A stretch of 8,784 nucleotides of DNA. Source: Wohlfahrtiimonas sp. (GTDB lineage: Bacteria; Pseudomonadota; Gammaproteobacteria; Cardiobacteriales; Wohlfahrtiimonadaceae). Positions within the stretch are counted from its first letter, which is position 1, and every line of letters begins with the position of its first letter. Below are positions 1 to 4,622 of the stretch, in pieces. A program made the position numbers and the translations under genes. The notes beneath the pieces are model-generated. The model did not search any database and was not told where the DNA came from. It worked only from the letters and a program-made list of their open reading frames with translations. The stretch is taken from assembly GCA_030149965.1 (NCBI GenBank), contig JASLHB010000122.1:1-8784 (forward strand), read 5' to 3'.

Positions 1-152
1 TCTTGTTTACCAGCTAAACCTTGCGTGAAAACAGGATAGTGCTCTGTCAACCAGCATTCATCTTTAGTTTCAGTTGTGCGATTATCTGTGAAATCTTTCA
101 TTGCAAGATAAATATCATTGTAATGTGTTAAGCCTAAATCTTTAATGATCAT
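1..152 (-). CDS. lipB: Octanoyltransferase LipB, N-terminal part (runs off the left edge)
   Basis: LipB moves the octanoyl group from octanoyl-ACP to lipoyl domains of 2-oxoacid dehydrogenases and the glycine cleavage H protein in the cytoplasm, the first step of endogenous lipoate synthesis. Only the first 50 residues are present. They start MIIKDLGLTHYND and contain the family's typical N-terminal blocks: FTDNRTTETKDECWL (residues 21-35) followed by EHYPVFTQGLAGKQ (37-50), matching the conserved TxDExWLxEHxPVFTxGxAGK pattern. The catalytic Cys and Lys lie beyond the edge. The start ATG (150-152) overlaps the nth stop TGA (149-151) in an ATGA, and an AAGGA (plus-strand 162-166) lies 9 bases upstream, so translation is probably coupled to nth. 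Identification rests on motif recall. The match is strong for such a short fragment. Confidence 0.85.
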   Translation of the reverse strand, partial: MIIKDLGLTHYNDIYLAMKDFTDNRTTETKDECWLTEHYPVFTQGLAGKQ

Positions 153-805
153 GCAGTTTTTTCCTTAAACTGGCATTCATTATAAACTAGGCAAGCAGCA
201 CATTTTGGTGAACGTGCTACACAAATATATCGGCCTAATAGAATTAACCAGTGATGTGCATCGAGCATAAAATCTTTTGGAATACGCTTTAGTAATTCTT
301 GTTCTACTTCTAAAACATCTTTGCCAGGTGCTAAACCTGTGCGATTGCCAACACGAAAGATATGCGTATCTACTGCCATCGTTGGCTGTTTGAATGCAGT
401 ATTTAATATAACATTGGCTGTCTTTCGGCCAACGCCAGGTAATGATTCTAGATCAGCACGATTTTCTGGAATCACGCTGTTAAATTTTTCAACGAGGATT
501 TGGCAAGTTTTATAGAGATTTTCAGCTTTAGTATTGAATAAACCAATGGTTTTAATGTAGCCTTTAATGCCATCAACGCCTAACGCAGCAATTGCTTCAG
601 GTGTATTGGCAACTTTAAACATTGGTACAGTTGCTTTGTTCACACCTTTATCAGTTGCTTGTGCAGAGAGCAGAACAGCGACTAATAATTCAAAAGGAGT
701 TGAGTAGATGAGTTCAGTGGTTGGATGTGGGTTGTCATCGCGTAAGATTGTGAAAAAGGAAAGGATTTCCGCTTTGTTCATTTTACGTTGATACAACTTT
801 GCCAT
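149..805 (-). CDS. nth: Endonuclease III (DNA glycosylase/AP lyase)
   Basis: Bifunctional base-excision repair enzyme that removes oxidised pyrimidines such as thymine glycol and cleaves the abasic site by beta-elimination. The 218-residue protein follows E. coli Nth closely. It has NPHPTTEL near the start, LLSAQATD at 45-52 and the helix-hairpin-helix LPGVGRKTANVILNTAF at 122-138 with catalytic Lys128. AVDTHIFRV at 144-152 carries catalytic Asp146. The [4Fe-4S] cluster ligands are Cys195, Cys202, Cys205 and Cys211 (C-x6-C-x2-C-x5-C). Two starts are possible. The ATG at 805 is 2 bases after the rnfB stop and follows a GA-rich AGAGAGA. The ATG at 781 (Met9) aligns with the E. coli start but has no visible Shine-Dalgarno. 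I keep the longer form. The rnfB-nth order echoes the enteric rsxABCDGE-nth operon, but no other rsx/rnf gene is in view. Confidence 0.96.
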   Translation of the reverse strand: MAKLYQRKMNKAEILSFFTILRDDNPHPTTELIYSTPFELLVAVLLSAQATDKGVNKATVPMFKVANTPEAIAALGVDGIKGYIKTIGLFNTKAENLYKTCQILVEKFNSVIPENRADLESLPGVGRKTANVILNTAFKQPTMAVDTHIFRVGNRTGLAPGKDVLEVEQELLKRIPKDFMLDAHHWLILLGRYICVARSPKCAACLVYNECQFKEKTA

Positions 806-807
806 GA

Positions 808-1440
808 TTATTCTCTCTCTTGGTGCTTTGCTTGCGTCTTTGCTTTTGCCATTGCGATCAATGATAGCATATCGGAATCACTAGAACGATTGGCTAAAAT
901 TTTTTCCTGTGGCGGTAATGTTTTGGTGATAGTTGTGCGATTCTTACCACGGTTTTGCCTTGCTTGATGGCGGGCACGTGATTTATCTGCACGAGTTTTT
1001 TGCATATCTGATAAACCAATTTCAGGAAAGTATTCTTCCTCACTTGGCTTAATATAAATGCAATCTAAAGGACAGGGCGGAATGCATAAATCACAACCTG
1101 TACATTCAGATTGAATCACAGTATGCATTTTCTTTTTTGTGCCAACAATCGCATCCACGGGGCAAGCTTGAATGCATTTAGTACAACCAATACATAATGT
1201 TTCATCTATGTACACAGAATGAACGGCTTGAGTGGTACCACATTCTGGATTGATGGGCATTTCAGGTTGATTCAATAACGCTGCCAATGATTTCATCACA
1301 GGTAGTCCGCCGGGCGGACATCGATTAATAGGTGATTCACCTTTACTCAATGATTCTGCATAAGGCAAACATCCCTCAAAACCACATTGTTCACATTGAG
1401 TTTGAGGGAGTAATTGATCAATTTTTTCTACTAAAGTCAT
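808..1440 (-). CDS. rnfB: Stand-alone RnfB/RsxB-type ferredoxin subunit, no membrane anchor
   Basis: A 210-residue iron-sulfur protein of the RnfB family. In full Rnf/Rsx complexes RnfB passes electrons between soluble donors and the membrane complex. Here the hydrophobic N-terminal helix of typical RnfB is missing: the protein starts about 15 residues before the first cluster motif (Cys16, Cys19, Cys24, Cys41; the 4Fe-4S 'CxQCGFxGC...CPPGG' domain). Two ferredoxin-type clusters follow, with ligands Cys83/86/89/93 and Cys113/116/119/123, each a CxxCxxCxxxCP motif. From about residue 142 to the end the chain is polar and rich in Lys, Arg and Gln, unlike the core family. It is therefore probably cytoplasmic. 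It starts one base after the stop of the upstream lipoprotein gene with no clear Shine-Dalgarno, which suggests coupling. No rnfA, C, D, G or E is in the window, so partners are unknown. Repair or maintenance of the Nth or another Fe-S cluster is only a guess. Confidence 0.88.
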   Translation of the reverse strand: MTLVEKIDQLLPQTQCEQCGFEGCLPYAESLSKGESPINRCPPGGLPVMKSLAALLNQPEMPINPECGTTQAVHSVYIDETLCIGCTKCIQACPVDAIVGTKKKMHTVIQSECTGCDLCIPPCPLDCIYIKPSEEEYFPEIGLSDMQKTRADKSRARHQARQNRGKNRTTITKTLPPQEKILANRSSDSDMLSLIAMAKAKTQAKHQERE

Positions 1441-1441
1441 A

Positions 1442-1882
1442 TTAGTAGCAAACTGTGCCCATTAAGCGATCTTCTTCATCACGTAAAGACTGTTTGCCTT
1501 TACATACATCAGGTAATCGTTTGCCAACAGGATAGAACTTATTGATATTTTTTGGTAAGTTCTCTGTACGAGGTGTGATTTTAGTGACGTTGTTTGTTTT
1601 AGGATTCACAGCGCAATCTAATACAGCGCCATTTTTTGTGCTCATTGTTAAAACAGTTGCTTCAGGCTTTGGATCCATATACAAAATAGATTGAATATCT
1701 TTATTTGAGATAATACAGCTTCTCAATGCAGCTTTATTTGTTTTTAAATGTGAAATCCATTGATCACTGAATTGTGTTGGTGCCACAGCTGGCTCAGCTA
1801 CTGAAGTAGAAGTTGCAGGTTCTGTTGTAACACATGCTGATAAAACAGCAACTAAAGGTAATACAAATAGAATTTTTTTCAT
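1442..1882 (-). CDS. Predicted lipoprotein of unknown function
   Basis: Not recognised. The 146-residue product begins MKKILFVLPLVAVLSAC, a short basic n-region, a hydrophobic stretch and a lipobox LSAC, so Cys17 should be lipidated by signal peptidase II processing. Val follows the Cys, and no Asp at +2 is present, which under the enteric rule favours the outer membrane. A Thr/Ser/Pro/Ala-rich linker to about residue 36 is followed by a compact domain with four more cysteines (56, 90, 127, 145), enough for two disulfides in the periplasm. The ATG at 1882 is chosen over an upstream in-frame TTG at 1894 because GAGG sits 6 bases before it and the signal peptide is then standard. It lies 24 bases after the rhodanese gene and 1 base before rnfB, within the same minus-strand unit. 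Confidence 0.8.
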   Translation of the reverse strand: MKKILFVLPLVAVLSACVTTEPATSTSVAEPAVAPTQFSDQWISHLKTNKAALRSCIISNKDIQSILYMDPKPEATVLTMSTKNGAVLDCAVNPKTNNVTKITPRTENLPKNINKFYPVGKRLPDVCKGKQSLRDEEDRLMGTVCY

Positions 1883-1906
1883 TGAGAGCCTCAAAATATA
1901 AGAATA

Positions 1907-2185
1907 TTAAAGGGATTTTGGTTCTTGACTTTGTGCTTCGATATGAGCTTTAAGTGCTTCATAACCACCAATATTTTCTGCTTTATAATAGCCTTTACTG
2001 TTTAGTAATTGTGCGGCAATCGCAGATCGTACACCAGAACGGCAATATAAATAAATATCTGCTTCTTTATCTGTGGTGATATTGTCAATTTCCTGAAGAA
2101 TTTCACGATAGTCAATATGAATTGCATCATCTAAATGCCCCATATCGAATTCTTCAGAGGTTCTTACATCAATTAAATAGAACAT
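1907..2185 (-). CDS. Single-domain rhodanese-like protein
   Basis: Small (92-residue) rhodanese-fold protein. The entry block is LIDVRTSEEFDMGHLDDAIHI (residues 4-24; the DVRxxxEFxxGHxxxAxxI pattern). The active-site loop is YCRSGVRSA at 47-55 with Cys48 as the likely persulfide-carrying cysteine, followed by the GYYKAENIGGY segment near 65-75. Members move sulfane sulfur to acceptors such as cyanide or thiols. GlpE and PspE are the best known single-domain examples, and the substrate here cannot be told. There is no signal peptide, so it should be cytoplasmic, unlike PspE. The start is 15 bases after the preceding stop codon with only a weak Shine-Dalgarno. It lies between two genes for Cys-containing exported proteins and upstream of an Fe-S protein. 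Confidence 0.88.
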   Translation of the reverse strand: MFYLIDVRTSEEFDMGHLDDAIHIDYREILQEIDNITTDKEADIYLYCRSGVRSAIAAQLLNSKGYYKAENIGGYEALKAHIEAQSQEPKSL

Positions 2186-2200
2186 AGATTTACACTTAAA

Positions 2201-2512
2201 TTATTCACAAACTTCTATAGGTGGAGGTGCATCACATTTGGAGCAGAAATTATCAGAGGATTTATCTGTGTAATTATCACATAATCCCCATTCTCCTTTA
2301 GGTAAAGAGATTGACTCACCTATAACAGGTTTGCCACTTTCGCATTTCCAAAGTTGGTAGCACACAGGATATTCTTTAATCGCGGGGCCATCTTGAACCC
2401 AACGACCAATTGTAGATGCATCTTCTGTTTCATCTTGCGCATAAGCTGAGAATGAAAAGAGAACAGTATTACACAGTAAGATCATTAAGTTTTTTGACAA
2501 TTGATGGATCAT
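2201..2512 (-). CDS. Small cysteine-rich secreted protein of unknown function
   Basis: Not recognised. The 103-residue product has a Sec signal peptide: a polar start, a hydrophobic core LMILLCNTVLFSFSAYA, and an AYA site after residue 25 leaving a mature chain starting QDETE. The mature part (about 78 residues) has six cysteines (51, 57, 78, 90, 93, 102), including a CSKC pair at 90-93, plus several Trp and Tyr residues. This looks like a small disulfide-bonded or metal-binding periplasmic or secreted domain. The ATG at 2512 is preferred over an adjacent in-frame TTG at 2515, since AGGA lies 8 bases upstream of the ATG. It is the first gene of the minus-strand unit leading to rnfB-nth-lipB, and a candidate promoter lies just upstream. 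Confidence 0.72.
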   Translation of the reverse strand: MIHQLSKNLMILLCNTVLFSFSAYAQDETEDASTIGRWVQDGPAIKEYPVCYQLWKCESGKPVIGESISLPKGEWGLCDNYTDKSSDNFCSKCDAPPPIEVCE

Positions 2513-2545
2513 CAAAAAATTCCTATCGAAAAATATAAGTGGCTT

Positions 2546-2574
2546 ATTGTACTTGAAAAATGAATCATTGACAC
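2546..2574 (-). promoter_or_regulatory. Candidate sigma-70 promoter for the 2512-to-lipB unit
   Basis: Read on the minus strand, GTGTCA (plus-strand 2569-2574, 4/6 match to TTGACA) and TACAAT (2546-2551, 5/6 match to TATAAT) are separated by exactly 17 bases. Transcription would start near 2539-2540, about 28 bases before the ATG of the first gene at 2512. This is a sequence match only. It is the only good candidate in the divergent gap for this unit. Confidence 0.45.
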
Positions 2575-2596
2575 CTTTTGATGTAAAATCTAACGA
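2568..2596 (+). promoter_or_regulatory. Possible promoter for perM, sharing its -35 with the divergent promoter
   Basis: A perfect TTGACA at 2568-2573 is followed after 17 bases by TAACGA (2591-2596), a poor -10. A start near 2603 would leave a leader of about 22 bases to the ATG at 2625. The -35 overlaps the -35 of the candidate promoter in the other direction. The poor -10 keeps confidence low. Confidence 0.3.
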
Positions 2597-2615
2597 TTAC
2601 TCAATTTTGGATTAT

Positions 2616-2619
2616 AGGA
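2616..2619 (+). promoter_or_regulatory. Shine-Dalgarno that fixes the perM start
   Basis: AGGA lies 5 bases before the ATG at 2625. The longer reading frame opens with a TTG at 2547 that has no Shine-Dalgarno, lies upstream of the candidate -35, and would add 26 polar residues not typical of the family. The ATG at 2625 is therefore the better start. Confidence 0.65.
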
Positions 2620-2624
2620 ACGCT

Positions 2625-3698
2625 ATGAGCTTATTAACAAACCGACAAATTATTACATGGCTGGGTGTGATTTTTTTCTGTTGGCTGGTTTTTCTCCTAC
2701 GATCAGTTTTGACACCATTCTTAATTGCATTTGGTTTGGCCTACATTGGAAATCCTATTGTTGCAAAAGTACAACACCGTTTTCCTAAAATGTCTCGCAT
2801 GTGGGCAGTGACATTTGTATTCAGTATATTAGTGATAATTTTCTTACTATTATTATTAATTTTTATCCCAATGCTGATTAATCAGGTGATTTTATTATTA
2901 AATAAATTACCGTTGATTGTGAATTGGTTGCAAGAGACTATTTTTAAACCCTTAGGAAAAGACCTTTCACCTGAATTTGTGAAGCTGAATTTTGCCAATG
3001 TTCAAGAAGCATTGAGTAATTATGGCGGAATGATTAGTGAAACTTTGAAAAAAATTATTGGCTCATTAACATCTTCAACTTTAGCCATTATTGGTTTTGT
3101 GACAAGTTTATTTTTAATTCCAATGTTAACGTTTTATTTCATGCGTGATTGGGAGTTGATCAATAGTAAATTGATCAATTTAACGCCGCTTAGTGTGCGT
3201 GGCAAAGTGGTTAGATTTTTAACTGATGCGAGTGAAATGTTAGGCAGCTTTATGCGTGGACAATTATCTGTAATGTTTGTGTTAGCAGTTGTTTATAGTT
3301 TAGGGCTCACATTGGTGGGTTTGGAGTTTGGTTTATTAGTGGGCATGATTGCAGGATTAATTAGCTTTATTCCTTATTTAGGAGCATCCACAGGAATCAT
3401 TGCGGGTTTATCTATGGCTTGGTTTCAAACCCATGATTATAAATTATTAATCCTTGTAGGTATTGTTTTTGGTATTGGTCAAACATTAGAAAGCTTTGTA
3501 TTAACACCAAAATTAGTGGGCGATAAATTGGGCATGCATCCTGTTGCAGTCATTTTTGCATTGATGGCTGGCGGTACTTTATTTGGTTTCTTTGGAATTT
3601 TATTGGCATTGCCTGTATGCGCTGTATTAATGGTTGGCTTAAGAGAAGCTTATGCAGTGTACACATCTAGTCAATTTTATATGGGACAAAAGCCTTAA
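2625..3698 (+). CDS. perM: PerM / AI-2E-type family membrane transporter
   Basis: A 357-residue integral membrane protein of the AI-2E exporter/permease family (UPF0118). From the N-terminus there are two hydrophobic segments (about residues 12-45), a third at about 60-85, and a soluble amphipathic stretch at roughly 88-150. The family core follows: LIPMLTFYFMRDW, MRGQLSVM, a re-entrant-like hydrophobic block with FIPYLG, then TPKLVGDKLGMHPVAV and GGTLFGFFGILLALP near the C-terminus. Length is normal for the family. Members have been linked to autoinducer-2 export, Na+/H+ antiport or general permease roles, and the substrate cannot be inferred here. It is divergent from the 2512 gene and convergent with fimT, whose stop codon it overlaps. 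A likely intrinsic terminator for it lies within fimT (3730-3774). Confidence 0.9.
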   Translation: MSLLTNRQIITWLGVIFFCWLVFLLRSVLTPFLIAFGLAYIGNPIVAKVQHRFPKMSRMWAVTFVFSILVIIFLLLLLIFIPMLINQVILLLNKLPLIVNWLQETIFKPLGKDLSPEFVKLNFANVQEALSNYGGMISETLKKIIGSLTSSTLAIIGFVTSLFLIPMLTFYFMRDWELINSKLINLTPLSVRGKVVRFLTDASEMLGSFMRGQLSVMFVLAVVYSLGLTLVGLEFGLLVGMIAGLISFIPYLGASTGIIAGLSMAWFQTHDYKLLILVGIVFGIGQTLESFVLTPKLVGDKLGMHPVAVIFALMAGGTLFGFFGILLALPVCAVLMVGLREAYAVYTSSQFYMGQKP

Positions 3699-4225
3699 AT
3701 TTCGCATTCAGATAGCTGTTCTTTTCGTAAGCGCCCATAAATATTTAGAATGAGTTTTTGGGCGTTTTTCTTTTGGCCACAAATGACAAAATATCCATTG
3801 GGTAAGCCTGAGCCTAAACTTTTCCCAATTTTTTTACCAATATTGAATTGCACTCCATTTTGAATATTAAAGCTGCTATTAATTGTCACAGAAGCATGAA
3901 GCGCTTCTCTTTGGCGAATAATATTCTGAGGTTCAGGAATAAAAGTGTTTTTGGGATCTAGAAAAATGATCCATCCTTTATGCCAATGTGTCGACGTGTT
4001 GGATAGACAAGTTATTTGATTAGATGAAATGCACATAGCAACACGTATTTTCTTTTGATTTGCTGTTGATTTAGCAAATCTTAAGTCATTATTTAAAGTT
4101 AAGCTTGCAGTTTTAAAATGATAATTGTTGATAAGCTCTGTGAAAGAAGGAATGGCGAGCATGATGCTAATGCCAATAATAGATAAAACGATCATGAGTT
4201 CGATGAGTGTCATCCCTTTTCTCAT
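3695..4225 (-). CDS. fimT: FimT/GspH-type minor pseudopilin with GRLR DNA-binding tail
   Basis: A 176-residue type IV minor pseudopilin. It opens with a short class III leader, MRKG, cut before MTLIELMIVLSIIGI (residues 5-19). Gly4 is the -1 residue and Glu9 is the conserved Glu+5, and the hydrophobic helix reaches about residue 27. The globular part has GWIIFLD (84-90) and GSGLPNGYFVIC (138-149), typical of the GspH/FimT fold, and four cysteines (65, 73, 149, 174). Residues 164-167 are GRLR, which fits the C-terminal GRxR motif reported to bind DNA in FimT of competent gammaproteobacteria such as Legionella. It probably helps the pilus catch DNA. The mature protein begins with Met instead of the usual Phe. 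The gene starts 15 bases after comEA without an obvious Shine-Dalgarno, consistent with co-translation. Its last codons overlap the perM stop. Confidence 0.85.
   Translation of the reverse strand: MRKGMTLIELMIVLSIIGISIMLAIPSFTELINNYHFKTASLTLNNDLRFAKSTANQKKIRVAMCISSNQITCLSNTSTHWHKGWIIFLDPKNTFIPEPQNIIRQREALHASVTINSSFNIQNGVQFNIGKKIGKSLGSGLPNGYFVICGQKKNAQKLILNIYGRLRKEQLSECEI
3730..3774 (+). terminator. Intrinsic terminator of perM, lying inside fimT
   Basis: On the plus strand, AGCGCCCA (3730-3737) can pair with TGGGCGTT (3759-3766), giving eight pairs including one G-U. After one mismatch the stem can extend by AAA/TTT (3739-3741 with 3755-3757). The second arm runs into TTTTTCTTTT (3765-3774). 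It lies about 30 bases after the perM stop. The loop is fairly long, which lowers confidence. The same bases code for FimT residues near its GRLR motif on the other strand. Confidence 0.6.
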
Positions 4226-4240
4226 GATCGTTGGATAGAT

Positions 4241-4534
4241 TTATTGTGAAGATTCAGTGGTAATGGCTTCATTGTTATCTTCAAAAGTAATATGCTCTTG
4301 AATCATTTCAACGATTTTTGGACCAATACCAGGAACAGCAATTAAGTCATTTGGTTCAGAAAATGGGCCATGTTCAGCACGAAAATTAACAATGGCTTCG
4401 GCTTTTGTCATACCAATGCCTTTTAATTCTGCACTTAATGTTGGCGCATCAGCAGTATTAATATTCAATGCAGAAGCCATTGATAGGAAGCCACAGCTGG
4501 CTACAATGAGTGCAATGTTTTTTATAATTTTCAT
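4241..4534 (-). CDS. comEA: ComEA-type periplasmic DNA-binding protein
   Basis: A 97-residue exported helix-hairpin-helix protein. The Sec signal peptide ends near ASA (residues 20-22), leaving a mature chain beginning LNINTADA, the hallmark opening of ComEA-like proteins (VNINTA). Two HhH units follow: LKGIGMTKAEAIVNFR at 38-52 and LIAVPGIGPKIVEMIQ at 64-79, with an acidic/polar tail to 97. In Gram-negative naturally competent bacteria ComEA binds double-stranded DNA in the periplasm and ratchets it inward through the PilQ pore. The ATG at 4534 has a strong AAGGAG 9 bases upstream. It lies 15 bases before fimT, so the two should be co-transcribed as a DNA-uptake pair. A 28-base palindrome and a possible Shine-Dalgarno-masking hairpin lie upstream. 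ComEC and PilQ are not in this window. Confidence 0.92.
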   Translation of the reverse strand: MKIIKNIALIVASCGFLSMASALNINTADAPTLSAELKGIGMTKAEAIVNFRAEHGPFSEPNDLIAVPGIGPKIVEMIQEHITFEDNNEAITTESSQ

Positions 4535-4543
4535 AATATAAAA

Positions 4544-4565
4544 CTCCTTTTTGTCGTAGAAGGAG
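4544..4565 (-). promoter_or_regulatory. Possible hairpin masking the comEA Shine-Dalgarno
   Basis: On the minus strand CTCCTT (plus 4560-4565) is an exact complement of the AAGGAG ribosome-binding site of comEA (plus 4544-4549), separated by 10 bases. A six-pair stem would hide the site in the mRNA. It works only if transcription starts at or before about 4565. One candidate -10 (TAAAAA, 4572-4577) just allows this, and another (TATAAG, 4566-4571) would start too late. Confidence 0.35.
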
Positions 4566-4571
4566 CTTATA

Positions 4572-4600
4572 TTTTTATCACTTTCATTTATTAATGTAAA
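4572..4600 (-). promoter_or_regulatory. Candidate comEA promoter
   Basis: On the minus strand TTTACA (plus 4595-4600, 5/6 to TTGACA) and TAAAAA (4572-4577, 4/6 to TATAAT) are 17 bases apart. An alternative is TTAATA (4589-4594) and TATAAG (4566-4571), also 17 apart. Both put the -35 inside the 28-base palindrome. AT-richness makes chance matches common, so only the general position is trusted. Confidence 0.35.
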
Positions 4601-4614
4601 TTTACATTAATAAA
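4587..4614. repeat. Perfect 28-base palindrome upstream of comEA, possible operator
   Basis: Fourteen bases on each side of the 4600/4601 centre are exact reverse complements, with core AATGTAAATTTACATT. It fills the gap between the stop of the 342-residue protein gene (4623) and the comEA promoter area, overlapping the likely -35. An uninterrupted palindrome of this length suits a dimeric repressor site. It is almost pure A/T with no following T-run, so a terminator role is unlikely. The core TGTAAATTTACA is not a factor site I can name with confidence. Confidence 0.6.
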
Positions 4615-4622
4615 ATAAATTA

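Noticed and set aside
321..515. Plus-strand reading frame opposite nth
   Set aside because: Lies wholly within nth, which has all catalytic residues; the product has no recognisable pattern and no ribosome site.
2547..2624. Longer perM start at TTG 2547
   Set aside because: No Shine-Dalgarno, polar extension foreign to the family, and upstream of the candidate perM -35; the ATG at 2625 has AGGA at good spacing.
3155..3180. Two copies of TTGATCAAT within perM, resembling a regulator half-site pair
   Set aside because: Inside a conserved coding stretch (ELINSKLINL); explained by repeated Leu-Ile-Asn codons.
4587..4614. The 28-base palindrome as a terminator for the 342-residue gene
   Set aside because: Only two of its pairs are G-C, there is no T-run on either side, and it overlaps promoter-like sequence for comEA.
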